DNA of 64,000 nucleotides from Lancefieldella parvula. Its GTDB lineage: Bacteria > Actinomycetota > Coriobacteriia > Coriobacteriales > Atopobiaceae. Below the pieces are notes generated by a model, which was not told the origin of the DNA, searched no databases, and saw nothing but the letters and a program-made list of their open reading frames with translations. Position 1 is the first letter of the stretch. Every line of letters starts with the position of its first letter. The stretch covers positions 496,001-560,000 of the forward strand of contig CP097092.1 of the NCBI GenBank assembly GCA_023300185.1, in the 5' to 3' direction. Shown here one piece after another: positions 39,241-48,954 of the stretch. Position numbers and translations under genes: made by a program.

Positions 39241-40673
39241 TTAGGCAACTTTTACAGCAGGAAGGCTTGCAGTCGCATCCGTTGTATCTTCGTCCTGCAC
39301 ACGAGGCCATGAGCAGCTGCGGACATCGTCAGAGGTAAGGCCAAGCCAACGAGCACGATGACCGTCAATTTTTGCTGGACGGCGATGGAGCCACAGAGAA
39401 ATTCCCAGAGTCCAAAGAGGCAGCAAGTAAAGGAAGCTCGCAGCTAGAAGACTCATAGAAGGTGCGCCAATTGCAGAGAGCACCGAGATGTTTGAGATGG
39501 ACCACGGTACCAGTGGAGCAAGAATTACAGCGCTATTCTCGATATCCAAAGCAAGGGCGCTGGAAGAGTTTTCTGCGTTCTCACACAGATCGTTTGTCAG
39601 CATAATAGCCAGCGTCTGGTTGCAAGAAACCATTGAGGTAAACATGCTGGTAATCAGAACGCCAAAGAAAGGCGTGGAGTTATCGGAGAGGTCAGCTACC
39701 AGCTGGCACATACGGCGAAGCAGTCCAGTTGTCTGGAAAAGACCAGCGTAGCTTGAAGAAATGGTCACGATTGTCAAGACGTTCATCATGGAGAAGACGC
39801 CGCCACCATTCACCATGTTTGCAACGGTAGCTCCTGGAGCGCGAAGGCCAAAGAGCAGAATGACTGGCAGGTCCGCAAGAGGAACGCGCTGGATGGTGAC
39901 ACAGAGAATGCAGGCAAGTACCAGGCTGGATGCCATGGTAACAATGACATCAACCTTAAGAAGCGAGAAAACAATTACAAGAAGTGCTGGTGTAAGTGAA
40001 ATCAAAGAAAGCCTAAAGGAACGGCTCAGAAGACCAGTAACATCGGGGATAGTTCCCGTGTTTGCCATAAAGAAGTCCCAAGCCACGTAGATAACACATG
40101 CAGCAATAAAAGGCACCACGCTGGTACGAAGCATGCGGTTAATGTTCTTGGATAGATTGGTATCGGTGAGCTGTGAAACAAGGATTGCGCTGGTAGACAT
40201 AGGGGAGCAACGATCGCCAAAGTAGCTACCTGCAAGAACAGCGCCACCAATAAAGAACTCGCTTGCTCCAATTGCCTTACCAATAGACATGCAGATGATA
40301 CCCATGGTTGCAGCAGTACCAAATGCGGTACCCAAAAGCATGGACATCATGGTGCAGAGTAAGAATGTTGCCAGAATAAAGACAGATGGAGAAATAAGAG
40401 AAGCAGAAATGCTGACAATCTCTGGAATGGTTCCAGCTGCACGCCATGCTGCACTCATAGCACCAACAACAGCAAACAGCGCAATGATTGTTTTAACTTC
40501 CCAGACAGATTCAAAGGCTGCTAAAAAAGCTTTTTTGCAGAGATTTTGCGAGAAAGTCCGTAACCAAAAAAGAGGAAGAAACCAATGGTCAGGATAGATG
40601 TAAGGGGAAAAGATAGGGCTGTACCTACGATGAGCATCACCGCAAAGGCACTTAGTACTATTAGCTCTACCAT
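39241..40673 (-). CDS. nhaC: NhaC-family Na+/H+ antiporter, one frameshift
   Basis: 477 residues when corrected. Twelve or so hydrophobic segments with NhaC motifs GAVLAGSYFGDRCSPMSTSAIL and ILAPLVPWSISNI. GGAGTGG precedes the ATG at 40673. The frame breaks near 40535 in the A-run before CTTTTTTAG: one missing A separates MVELIVLSAFAVM...RKISAK from AFLAAFESVWEVKTI. Divergent from a LysR gene 116 bp away, which may control it. Exchanges sodium (perhaps with malate/lactate in related forms) across the membrane. Confidence 0.88.
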
Positions 40674-40789
40674 GCATCCACTCCAAACGAATTTCTTATG
40701 TAAATAGAGTAGGCAACTAAAAAGTTGAAGTCCAACTGTTTTCAATGGTTATAATTACAAGTAATTTTTGTAATACAGTGGGAGCAAAA

Positions 40790-41731
40790 ATGAACTTTCA
40801 AACTATGGATTATTTTGTTGCCGTTGCAGAAGAAAAGAGCTTCACCAAGGCGGCTGAACGCCTGAGCGTAACGCAGCAAACGCTCTCGGCAAATATTGCG
40901 GCAGCAGAAAAAGAACTTGGCTCTAAGCTGCTAGAACGTACGGTCCCGCTGTCGCTCACGTTTGCGGGAGAAGAGTTCTTGCGTTATGCCCGTAGGTTTC
41001 AGGCTCAGCGTCGCGCTATGGATCAAGAGTTTCTTGATATTGCGGGCAACGAGCGAGGTCGTCTGCGTGTTGGTGTCACCGCCACACGAGGCCACATCAT
41101 CATGCCGCGCTCCATTGCCGCTTTCCAAAAACTGCACCCAAACATCTCCATTGAGCTTGACGAGGGCGAGAATGACGAGCTTGTTGAGTGGCTGTCCGAA
41201 GGTCAGCTTGACTTGATTGTTGCAACCGTCAATTCCACATCTTATGACCTTGTTGTTAAAAAACTGTTTGACGAGAAGATCGTTCTGGTTGTCTCTCAAG
41301 CGCTTCTTGAGTCTCTGTATGCAGATAAGGTTGACTCAGTTGTCTCGCAAGTTAAAAAGACGGGAAAGCTCACTGCCCTGGAAGCTTGCCCCTTCTTAAC
41401 GGTTGGTAAACGAGATATCGCAGGTAGTTTTGCTCGCCATGCGTTTGCGGCATCGGGCATATCTCCCACCATCAAGGTAATGTCCAGAAACTCCGAGACG
41501 CTTTTGGCTCTTGCTATGAGAGGCGTTGGCGCGTGCTTCTTGCCATCTGAGCTGGTAGCCTCGTCTTATTACGACTTTGAAACGTCCGGTCTTCACATCA
41601 TTGAGCTGGGAAAAGAGATGTCGTACTCGGTTAGTGTTGCCTGGCGCCGCACCGACCATGTGTGGAGCACAATCGAGTCATTTGCCCAGGTTCTCTCTGA
41701 GCAGCGCTATGTAGTTAAGCGAGGTGAGTAG
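40790..41731 (+). CDS. LysR-family transcriptional regulator
   Basis: 313 residues from ATG 40790 (GGGAGC upstream). HTH: MDYFVAVAEEKSFTKAAERLSVTQQTLSANIAAAEKEL, followed by a two-lobed effector domain. Divergent arrangement with nhaC suggests that gene as target. The effector is unknown. GGCGAGAA at 41165. Its 3' end overlaps the RluA-type gene by 8 nt. Confidence 0.9.
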   Translation: MNFQTMDYFVAVAEEKSFTKAAERLSVTQQTLSANIAAAEKELGSKLLERTVPLSLTFAGEEFLRYARRFQAQRRAMDQEFLDIAGNERGRLRVGVTATRGHIIMPRSIAAFQKLHPNISIELDEGENDELVEWLSEGQLDLIVATVNSTSYDLVVKKLFDEKIVLVVSQALLESLYADKVDSVVSQVKKTGKLTALEACPFLTVGKRDIAGSFARHAFAASGISPTIKVMSRNSETLLALAMRGVGACFLPSELVASSYYDFETSGLHIIELGKEMSYSVSVAWRRTDHVWSTIESFAQVLSEQRYVVKRGE

Positions 41732-42473
41732 CGTGGATGCTCTTCAGTCTGAAAACAATCTTGAGGTTTTGTATCAGGACGACTATCTACTTGCCGTGAA
41801 TAAACCGGCGGGAATTATCGTTCATGCGGACGGTACCCATGAGCCCTCGTTAACTGAGCTAGTTTGCGAGAAACTCCACGCACTTGAGAGCTCAAGCCAG
41901 ATAGACCTTTCCCAGGTCCAAGCTCTGAATCGCCTTGACAGAGAGACTACGGGCATAGTGCTTTTCTCGCTCAAAAAAGAAACGCAGCCACAGTTTGACC
42001 AGCTTATTGCCTCCAAGGAGCTTTCCAAAGAGTATCTTGCAGCTGTTAAGGGAGCATTTGAACCAAATAAACTGCTGATAGATAAGGCAATTGGAAAAGA
42101 TCGGCATGATGCTCAAAAGATGAGAGTCTCAGCAACAGGCAAACCTTCTCAAACGGAGGTACGCCTCATTAAGGTTGCATCGTCAGCACAAGGTCAAACT
42201 CAGAGCTTGTTACTGGTCAATTTGCTGACAGGAAGAAAGCATCAAATTAGAGTGCATCTCTCGTCACTTGGATTTCCTCTGGTAGGAGATGCGTTATACG
42301 GAGGAGTGTCTTCTTTGCAGCGCGGAGCAAAAAAGAAGCATAAAGCGCAGCCGTTAATGCTGCATGCATATCGCGTTGGATTTATTCATCCAGTCACGAG
42401 CGCAAAAATTGTGATTAAAACGGATATTCCAGAGCGATTTTCTTATTTTGGTGTCACCGAGGTGGACTTATAG
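41724..42473 (+). CDS. RluA-family pseudouridine synthase
   Basis: 249 residues, GTG start inside the end of the LysR gene. Catalytic motif ALNRLDRETTGIVLF (family HRLDxxTSG with His replaced by Asn), YLAAVKGAF, and GRKHQIRVHLSSLGFPLVGDALYG. No S4 domain. It modifies uridine in 23S rRNA or tRNA; which position cannot be told. Confidence 0.88.
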   Translation: MSSVDALQSENNLEVLYQDDYLLAVNKPAGIIVHADGTHEPSLTELVCEKLHALESSSQIDLSQVQALNRLDRETTGIVLFSLKKETQPQFDQLIASKELSKEYLAAVKGAFEPNKLLIDKAIGKDRHDAQKMRVSATGKPSQTEVRLIKVASSAQGQTQSLLLVNLLTGRKHQIRVHLSSLGFPLVGDALYGGVSSLQRGAKKKHKAQPLMLHAYRVGFIHPVTSAKIVIKTDIPERFSYFGVTEVDL

Positions 42474-42557
42474 TACATACTTTGTGGTAGAGACATACAT
42501 TCATTTTGTGCAAATACGTTACCCAGACGTGCATAAAGTGAACGAGGAGGGGGAGAA

Positions 42558-44154
42558 ATGCCTGGCACAATGCGAGGTGTCTATACCAACCTGACTGAAA
42601 TTCGCAGGAAGGTATTTAAAGAGGTTTCAGCGCTTGCGTATGAAAAAGCAGACAAGAGCGTTGATGAAATTGCTCGCCAGATGGAAGAGCTGCCTTACAA
42701 GATTATTCCTGGTGATATTGCAACATATCGCGAGAGCGTCTTCTTGGAGCGCGCCATTGTTGGTGAGCGTATCCGCATGACTATGGGCATGCCTATGCAG
42801 GGCGTTGATCAACCCAGAGCAAATATCCGATGGCTTGGAAGAGGCTTCTCGACCAGAGGTTTATTACCAACCACCGCTGATCAACATTGTCAAGTTTGCG
42901 TGCAACGCATGCGAGGACAACGTGTATCGCGTTACCAATGCATGCCAGGGTTGTCTTGCACATCCTTGCCGAGAGATTTGTCCTAAAGAGGCAATTAGCT
43001 TCGTAGATAAAAAGGCATACATTGACCAGGAGAAGTGCATTCAGTGCGGTATGTGCTTCAAGGTTTGTCCATACCAGGCTATTCATCACCATGTACGTCC
43101 ATGTGCTGCTGCTTGTGGTATGGACGCTATTGGCTCTGACGAGCATGGTCGCGCAGACATTGATTACGAGAAGTGCGTTTCTTGTGGTCAGTGCCTGGTC
43201 AACTGCCCCTTTGGTGCTATTGCCGATAAGAGCCAGATTTTCCAGGTTATTCAGGCTATCAATGAGGGCTATACCGTTGTGCCAATTGTGGCTCCTTCAT
43301 TTGTTGGTCAGTTTGGCAAGGGCAGCGTTGGTCGTCTTCGTGAGGCATTCAAGGAGATGGGATTCGCTGAGGCAGAAGAGGTAGCAACCGGTGCTGACCT
43401 CTGTACCGTTCAGGAAGCGGAAGACTTTGTCAAAGAAGTCCCAGAAAAGCTGCCATTTATGGGAACAAGTTGCTGTCCTTCCTGGTCTGCGATGGCTAAA
43501 AAAGAGCACCCAGAGCATGCTGATGCTATCTCTATGGCTCTTACCCCAATGGTTTTGACTGCTCGTCTGGTAAGAAAGCAAAATCCAGAGTCCAAGATTG
43601 TCTTTATTGGACCATGCACTGCTAAGAAACTTGAGGCACTGCGTCGTTCCGTTAAGTCAGAGGTTGACTTTGTTCTGACCTTTGAGGAGCTTGCAGGAAT
43701 GATGGAGTCTAAGGGTATTGACTACACCAAGCTTGATGACGACAACTCCGACTTTGAAAACGCCTCCCATGACGGTCGTGCTTTTGCAGTGGCCGGTGGC
43801 GTAGCAGGCGCCGTAGTTAACGTCATCCACCAGAAGTACCCTGATAAAGAAGTACCTATCATGGCTGTTGACGGCCTTGCTGAGTGCCGAGCTATGCTCA
43901 AGGATGCCGCTAAGGGTAAATATCCAGGTTATCTTCTTGAGGGCATGGCTTGCCCAGGAGGATGTGTCGGTGGCGCTGGCACGCTGAGCGCAGTCAACCG
44001 TGCTGCCGCAGCAGTTAAGCGTTATGCAAAGACTGCTTCTTCCGAGCTGGCTTCTGCTAATAAGTACAACGATCTTATTCCAGAGCTTGCTGGCACGGTC
44101 TCTGCTGAGGTTGAGATTGCTGAGGTTCTTGAGGTTCAGAAGCCTGTTGAGTAG
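42558..44154 (+). CDS. Monomeric [FeFe] hydrogenase (4Fe-4S ferredoxin-linked, group B-like), one frameshift
   Basis: 531 residues when corrected. N-terminal all-helical region (1-85), then cysteine clusters CNACEDNVYRVTNACQGC, CQGCLAHPCREICP, CIQCGMCFKVCP and CVSCGQCLVNCP for multiple [4Fe-4S] centres. The H-cluster motifs follow: TSCCPSW (L1), GPCTAKKLEA (L2, Pro-Cys in place of Met-Pro-Cys) and EGMACPGGCVGGAG (L3). This sequence set matches group B hydrogenases of anaerobes, which evolve or take up H2 with ferredoxin. One extra base near 42815 breaks VDQPEQISDG. No HydE/F/G maturase gene lies in the window. Confidence 0.9.
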
Positions 44155-44178
44155 ACAGGTTCTCTCAAATTAAACGTA

Positions 44179-44208
44179 AAACGCCGGTGCACTGCATCGG
44201 CGTTTTTT
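44179..44208 (+). terminator. Intrinsic terminator of hydrogenase gene
   Basis: AACGCCG, 11-nt loop, CGGCGTT, T6. Confidence 0.9.
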
Positions 44209-44247
44209 ATAAGAATGCAGATTAATAAGGCAATCTACCAGGTAATA

Positions 44248-44276
44248 AAAAGGACCTGCGATTAACAGGTCCTTTA
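44248..44276 (-). terminator. Hairpin downstream of the 44321-44629 gene
   Basis: AAAGGACCTG, 7-nt loop, CAGGTCCTTT. The A-run on the plus strand gives a T-run for the minus-strand gene. Confidence 0.78.
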
Positions 44277-44320
44277 AGTTTTAGCTGAGAGATAGTCAAC
44301 AAAATGCTGATTATTTTGAA

Positions 44321-44629
44321 TTACTCAGATTTTTCGTTTTTCATGGATGCATAGAACGTTGCATGCGCAAAAACGTCTTTAATGGTTTTTCCATTAATAA
44401 AAGGAAGAGCGAGAAATTCGTCTACCGTTGGAACTAGTTCAGAACAATCTACAAAGTGGTTTTTTGAGTTTCTGATGCTGGTGTCTTGAGCTCTCCATGC
44501 CTCAAAGTTGACATCAGTGAGGTAATAAACCTGGTGTCCGACTTGCATGTACACAGAGTGATTACTGTGCAGGTACTCTACCAGGTCTTCGTAAGAAATC
44601 TGGAGAACCTCAGAACTTTTCTTGCCCAT
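44321..44629 (-). CDS. Hypothetical protein, 102 residues
   Basis: Small soluble acidic protein, no signal peptide or recognised domain; Tyr/His-rich middle (YMQVGHQVYYLTDVNFEAWRAQD) and a predicted alpha/beta pattern. AAAGGA sits 8 nt before ATG 44629 and a terminator follows, so it is probably expressed alone. It could be an immunity-type or regulatory protein, but nothing in the sequence decides this. Confidence 0.65.
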   Translation of the reverse strand: MGKKSSEVLQISYEDLVEYLHSNHSVYMQVGHQVYYLTDVNFEAWRAQDTSIRNSKNHFVDCSELVPTVDEFLALPFINGKTIKDVFAHATFYASMKNEKSE

Positions 44630-44792
44630 GATGCAATCCTTTCCACGTCGCTTGCGCGCAAATTATGGACGCACTTTTATAGACTATACCGCCCTCAGAA
44701 TACGCTTATTCAGATGAATTGAGAGGCATAGGCAAGCGGACGTTTTTTCTCGCTCAACGGCAATGAGCGGATGGTTGCAATTTTTAGTGCTA

Positions 44793-45443
44793 CTATTTGA
44801 GAATTTCTTGCACCATTTCTTCTGCGGTATCGCAAAGCGTGGTAGCACCTGCAGCTAGAAGCGTTTCTTTATCTCTAAATCCCCAGGTAACACTTATGCA
44901 AGGCATGCCGCTGTTGTGTGCTGTTGCAACATCAACCTCGGAGTCTCCAATATAGACAGCATCTTGAGGATCAACGCCAATTTGAGCAAGGGCGTAATGG
45001 ACAGGCTCGGCATCAGGCTTTCTTTTAAGGTCATCTCGCTGACCCAGAGCAAAGTCAAATCTACCTGGGAAGAAATTGCTCATTAAATCTGCAATAGCAA
45101 AGTCTGGCTTGTTGGAAACAACAGCGCATTTAACACCCGACGCTCTGAGCGTATCTACCGCATCAAGTATGCCAGGGTAGGGCGCAGTGTTATCCAAACT
45201 ATGGTCAGCGTAGTGCTCTTTAAAGCATGCAAGCACACGCTGGTATGTTGCATCATCGGTACCTTTTGGTACAGCATCGCGGATAAGCTTTGCAACGCCA
45301 TTTCCTACCATCTGACGGACCTCATCAACGGTATAGGTAGGCATGTTGAACTGCTCAAGAGCGTAATTTGTTGCCCATGCAAGATCAACAATAGTGTTCA
45401 GAAGTGTTCCATCTAGATCAAAAACAGCGGCTTTATAGGCCAT
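44793..45443 (-). CDS. gph: HAD-family phosphoglycolate phosphatase-like
   Basis: 216 residues. HAD motif I VFDLDGTLLNT, motif II VVSNKPD, Lys in LKRKPDAEP, motif III/IV YIGDSEVDVATAHNSG. Cap domain of the Gph/PGP type. The specific phosphatase substrate is uncertain. A 5' duplicate of this gene remains 50 bp upstream (45494-45571). Confidence 0.85.
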   Translation of the reverse strand: MAYKAAVFDLDGTLLNTIVDLAWATNYALEQFNMPTYTVDEVRQMVGNGVAKLIRDAVPKGTDDATYQRVLACFKEHYADHSLDNTAPYPGILDAVDTLRASGVKCAVVSNKPDFAIADLMSNFFPGRFDFALGQRDDLKRKPDAEPVHYALAQIGVDPQDAVYIGDSEVDVATAHNSGMPCISVTWGFRDKETLLAAGATTLCDTAEEMVQEILK

Positions 45444-45493
45444 GAAAGCTCCAAGTTCTTCTCGCCTCGTAGTGAGGCCTGTGTGTATCAGCT

Positions 45494-45571
45494 TCAGTCT
45501 AGCGTAAAAACGTGAATGTAAGTTATGAGTAATGTGCCATCAAGATCAAAAACGGCGGCTTTATAACTCAT
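45494..45571 (-). pseudogene. Remnant of a second gph-like gene (first about 15 codons)
   Basis: Begins with its own AAAAGGAG and ATG and reads MSYKAAVFDLDGTLL, against MAYKAAVFDLDGTLL in the intact gene; homology stops there and a stop follows 10 codons later. It marks one border of the AT-rich segment that continues to about 46993. Confidence 0.75.
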
Positions 45572-45705
45572 TTGTACTCCTTTTAATAAGGATACTAAAG
45601 ACTATGTCTATAATAAGTTTAGTTTTATTTTGTCTAAAGAAAATACTTTTTCGCTAGAAGACTGTCTAAGAATACTCAAAGAGTATATAGAGAAGGAAAG
45701 ATAGA

Positions 45706-46608
45706 ATGAAATCCATTAAATTTGATGATGTATCATATCATTATCATAATTCCGATAAAGGAATTCGGAACTTCTCTTTAGAAATCTCTAAAGGTGAATT
45801 TATAGCGGTAATTGGTAAGAATGGTGCAGGTAAATCAACTTTTTTGAATTTGGTTGCTGGACTATTAAAGAAGTATGACGGAAAAATTATTGTTGAAGAA
45901 GAGATACCCTTTAGAGATGTTGGAGTTTGTCTACAGAAACAATCAATCGATTGGTATTTAAATGTCTTTGACAATGTGTACCTTGGTGCAAGATTAAGTG
46001 GGCAGACATCTAGCGATGCTAAGGAAAGTACTCATAAGATCATAAATTTTCTTGGATTGTCTGAGTTTGAAAAATCTTTACCTGATGGCTTATCCGGAGG
46101 ACAACAGCAGCTCCTGCAGGTTGCAAGAGCGTTGGTTCATAAACCAAATTTTCTTATTCTTGATGAGCCAACCTCCGGGCTGGATGTAATCAAAGGGGAT
46201 AATTTATTTAAATATTTAAGAAAAGAATGTGATAACAGAAACTGTACGGTACTTGTTTCCTCACATGATCTTGGTTTGTTGGAGGAGTATTGTGATCAGG
46301 TTTTATTAATAGAAGATGGTAAATTAAAATTTTTCGGTAAAATTTCCGACTTCTTTTTACAGTACTCTTATGAAAAATTAGCGCGAATTACTTTTGATGG
46401 ATTGTTATCGCTTAACAATCAAAGTGATTTAATGTCTTGTTGCCCTTGTTCGATTGAAGAAAATGAAATAACAATACGTGAAGATTATTTTCTTAAGCTG
46501 CCTGTTCTTATCGGTAAGTTACAGGAACTTGTTTCAATAAAAAATATTACTTTTAATAATTTGACACTGAGACAAATAATTTTGGAAGGATCTGATAATG
46601 AATTTTAA
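45706..46608 (+). CDS. AT-rich ABC transporter ATPase
   Basis: 300 residues. Walker A GKNGAGKST, Q-loop VCLQKQSIDWYLN, signature LSGGQQQLLQVARAL, Walker B FLILDEPTSGLD, and a C-terminal extension of about 80 residues like DrrA/ABC-2 ATPases. AT content and codon use differ sharply from aspS and gph next door. AAGGAAAG before ATG; a TATAAT at 45609-45614 may be its -10 box. Overlaps the permease start by 11 nt. Confidence 0.85.
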   Translation: MKSIKFDDVSYHYHNSDKGIRNFSLEISKGEFIAVIGKNGAGKSTFLNLVAGLLKKYDGKIIVEEEIPFRDVGVCLQKQSIDWYLNVFDNVYLGARLSGQTSSDAKESTHKIINFLGLSEFEKSLPDGLSGGQQQLLQVARALVHKPNFLILDEPTSGLDVIKGDNLFKYLRKECDNRNCTVLVSSHDLGLLEEYCDQVLLIEDGKLKFFGKISDFFLQYSYEKLARITFDGLLSLNNQSDLMSCCPCSIEENEITIREDYFLKLPVLIGKLQELVSIKNITFNNLTLRQIILEGSDNEF

Positions 46609-46993
46609 AAAAGAAAGTTTTGGTCTTTCATCATTTGTCATCGTTGTAGAAACAGAGCTTAATGCACTTAAGTCAAATAAACACATAATATATAGCAGCT
46701 TATTGACTCCAATTTTGTATTATGTTTTTTATGCAATAGGAATTCAGTCAACATTTGGAGATATATATTTTCATGGACAGTATATGTCCTTTTTGTCATT
46801 TGCATTTGCTGGCATTTTGATTATGTGCTTATTTCAACAAATGAATCAAAGTGTCTATAGGTTGGTTATAGATAAGCGATGGAATATTTTGCCAATTAAA
46901 CTTGAGAGTGGTATTAATCCTGAGTGTTATGTGTTGGGCATTTCAACACTTCCTTTTGTAGTAACACTACTTCAATTAATCAATGTTTTATCT
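46598..46993 (+). pseudogene. Truncated ABC-2 type permease
   Basis: About 132 residues of an ABC-2 membrane protein (helices at about 40-58, 65-85, 115-132) end abruptly near 46993, where AT-rich sequence meets the ordinary aspS leader. The frame reads on into that leader to 47134, producing a meaningless basic tail. A full ABC-2 permease has six helices, so about half is missing. The ATPase is probably left without its full partner. Confidence 0.75.
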
Positions 46994-47081
46994 ATGAGCA
47001 AGAACGTGCCGTCTACACGTTTTTGCCGTCTTGAAGGCGCTTTCCGATTTGGCACAGGGAAGCAAAGACGAAAGGATAAAA

Positions 47082-48909
47082 ATGGATTGTTCCTCAGAAA
47101 CCCCCCAGAATTATTCCGCTCACGCAGCTGTTGATTTGCACAGCATGCATACGCATACCTGCGGAGAGCTTCGTGCAGAGCATATCGGTCAGACCGTTAC
47201 GCTCACTGGTTGGGTTTGGCGTCGTCGTGACTTTGGTGGCCTGATTTTTGTTGACCTCCGTGACCGCGAGGGTTTAACTCAGATTCTGTTTGACCCAGAT
47301 GTAGATGCAGAAACATTTGCAACTGCAGAGACTATTCGTCCTGAGTGGCCTGTTTTGATTTCTGGTACGGTTCAGCATCGCTCTGAAGGTCAGACTAATG
47401 AGGCTCTTGCTACCGGTGAGGTAGAGGTACTTGCTTCAAAGATTGAGGTTCTTAATACCGAGCGCTGTTCCACCATTCCAGATTGAGAACCACATTGACG
47501 TTAACGAGGACCTTCGCTTGAGGTACCGCTATGTTGACCTGCGTCGTCCACAGATGGCACAGAATCTTCGTATGCGTTCTGATTTTGCATTTGCGCTTCG
47601 TGAGGCATTCCATAAGCGTGATTTTACCGAGGTAGAGACTCCGGCGCTGTTCAAATCTACCCCTGAGGGCGCTCGTGACTTCCTGGTTCCATCCAGAATG
47701 CAGGGCGGAAACTTCTACGCACTGCCACAGTCTCCACAGCTGTTGAAGCAGCTGCTGATGATTGGCGGTATTGAGCGCTACTACCAGATTACTAAGTGCT
47801 TCCGCGATGAGGATCTTCGTGCAGATCGTCAGCCTGAGTTTACGCAGGTTGATATGGAGATGGCATTTGTCCGCGAGGAAGATGTCATGGCCGAGCTTGA
47901 GGATATTCTGGGCGATGCATTTGCAAAGATGGGCATTGAGTTCCCAGCTCCACTGCGCAAGATTCAGTACTGGGATGCAATGGATACCTACGGCTCCGAT
48001 AAGCCTGATACCCGCATTGGTATGGAGCTCCACGATGTCTCTGAGGTCTTCAAGCAGTCCAGCTTTAAGCTCTTTAGCTCTGCTGCTACAACAGAAGGCC
48101 AGTACGTCAAGGCAATCAACGTTAAGGGCGCAGGCACCTGGCCACGCTCTCAGGTAGATAAGCTTGCCGAGGTAGCCGCCGGCTTTGGTGCCAAGGGACT
48201 TGCATGGGTCGCCTTCAAAGAGGACGGTTCCGTGGGAGGTCCTATCACCAAGTTCTTCTCGCCAGAAGAGCTTGAGGCACTGCGTGCAGAGATGTCTGCT
48301 GAGGCAGGGGACTTGATTCTCTTTGCTGTGGGCGGTCGCCTGGAGACAGATGAGATTCTTGGTGGTATGCGCCTGCATATGGCAAAGGTCCTGGATGTAC
48401 CACGAGAAGGTCATGATTTCCTCTGGGTTGTTAACTTCCCACTGTTCCACTGGGATGAGGAGACTCAGTCTTACGCTTCTGAGCACCAGCCCTTTACGCT
48501 CCCTCGTGAGGATGAGCTTGACCTTCTGGACACTGACCCTCTGGCTATGGGCTCGTATACGTACGACTTTGTTATGGATGGCTTTGAGGCTGGCGGCGGC
48601 GGAATGCGTATTCACAATGCTGAGCTGCAGCTTAAGATTCTGGAGAAACTCGGCTTTACTGAAGAGCGTGCAAAGGCTCAGTTTGGCTTCTTGATGGAGG
48701 CTCTGACGTTTGGCGCACCTCCAATGGGCGGCTTTGCACTTGGTCTTGACCGCGTATGCATGCTGCTTGCAGGTGCCGATTCCATCCGTGATGTCATGGC
48801 ATTCCCAAAGACTACTTCCGGCTCTGATCTGATGTCGAGCGCTCCTTCGCCTGTTTCTAATGAGCAGCTCAAGGAGGTTTCGCTTCAGACGCTTCCAAAA
48901 GAGGCATAA
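47082..48909 (+). CDS. aspS: Aspartyl-tRNA synthetase, one frameshift
   Basis: 608 residues when corrected. OB-fold anticodon domain (GQTVTLTGWVWRRRDFGGLIFVDLRDREGLTQ), class II motifs RYRYVDLRRP, FTQVDMEMAF and the C-terminal GGFALGLDRVCMLLAG. One extra base near 47466 lies in the linker (VLNTSAVPPFQIENH), where the corrected reading aligns residue for residue with bacterial AspRS. ATG 47082 is chosen for AAAGGA upstream; ATG 47143 is an alternative. Essential enzyme, so a sequence error is the likely cause. Confidence 0.94.
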
Positions 48910-48954
48910 GCAAACCAAGCAAAGCAAGACAGTAAGATACGTGGTGTTTTAACA

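Noticed and set aside
47452..48927. 491-codon open frame antisense to aspS (similarly 470 codons antisense to the LPXTG gene and 354 antisense to the M18 gene)
   Set aside because: They lack recognisable domains, mirror strongly biased codons of well-identified genes on the other strand, and have no ribosome sites. Treated as shadows.
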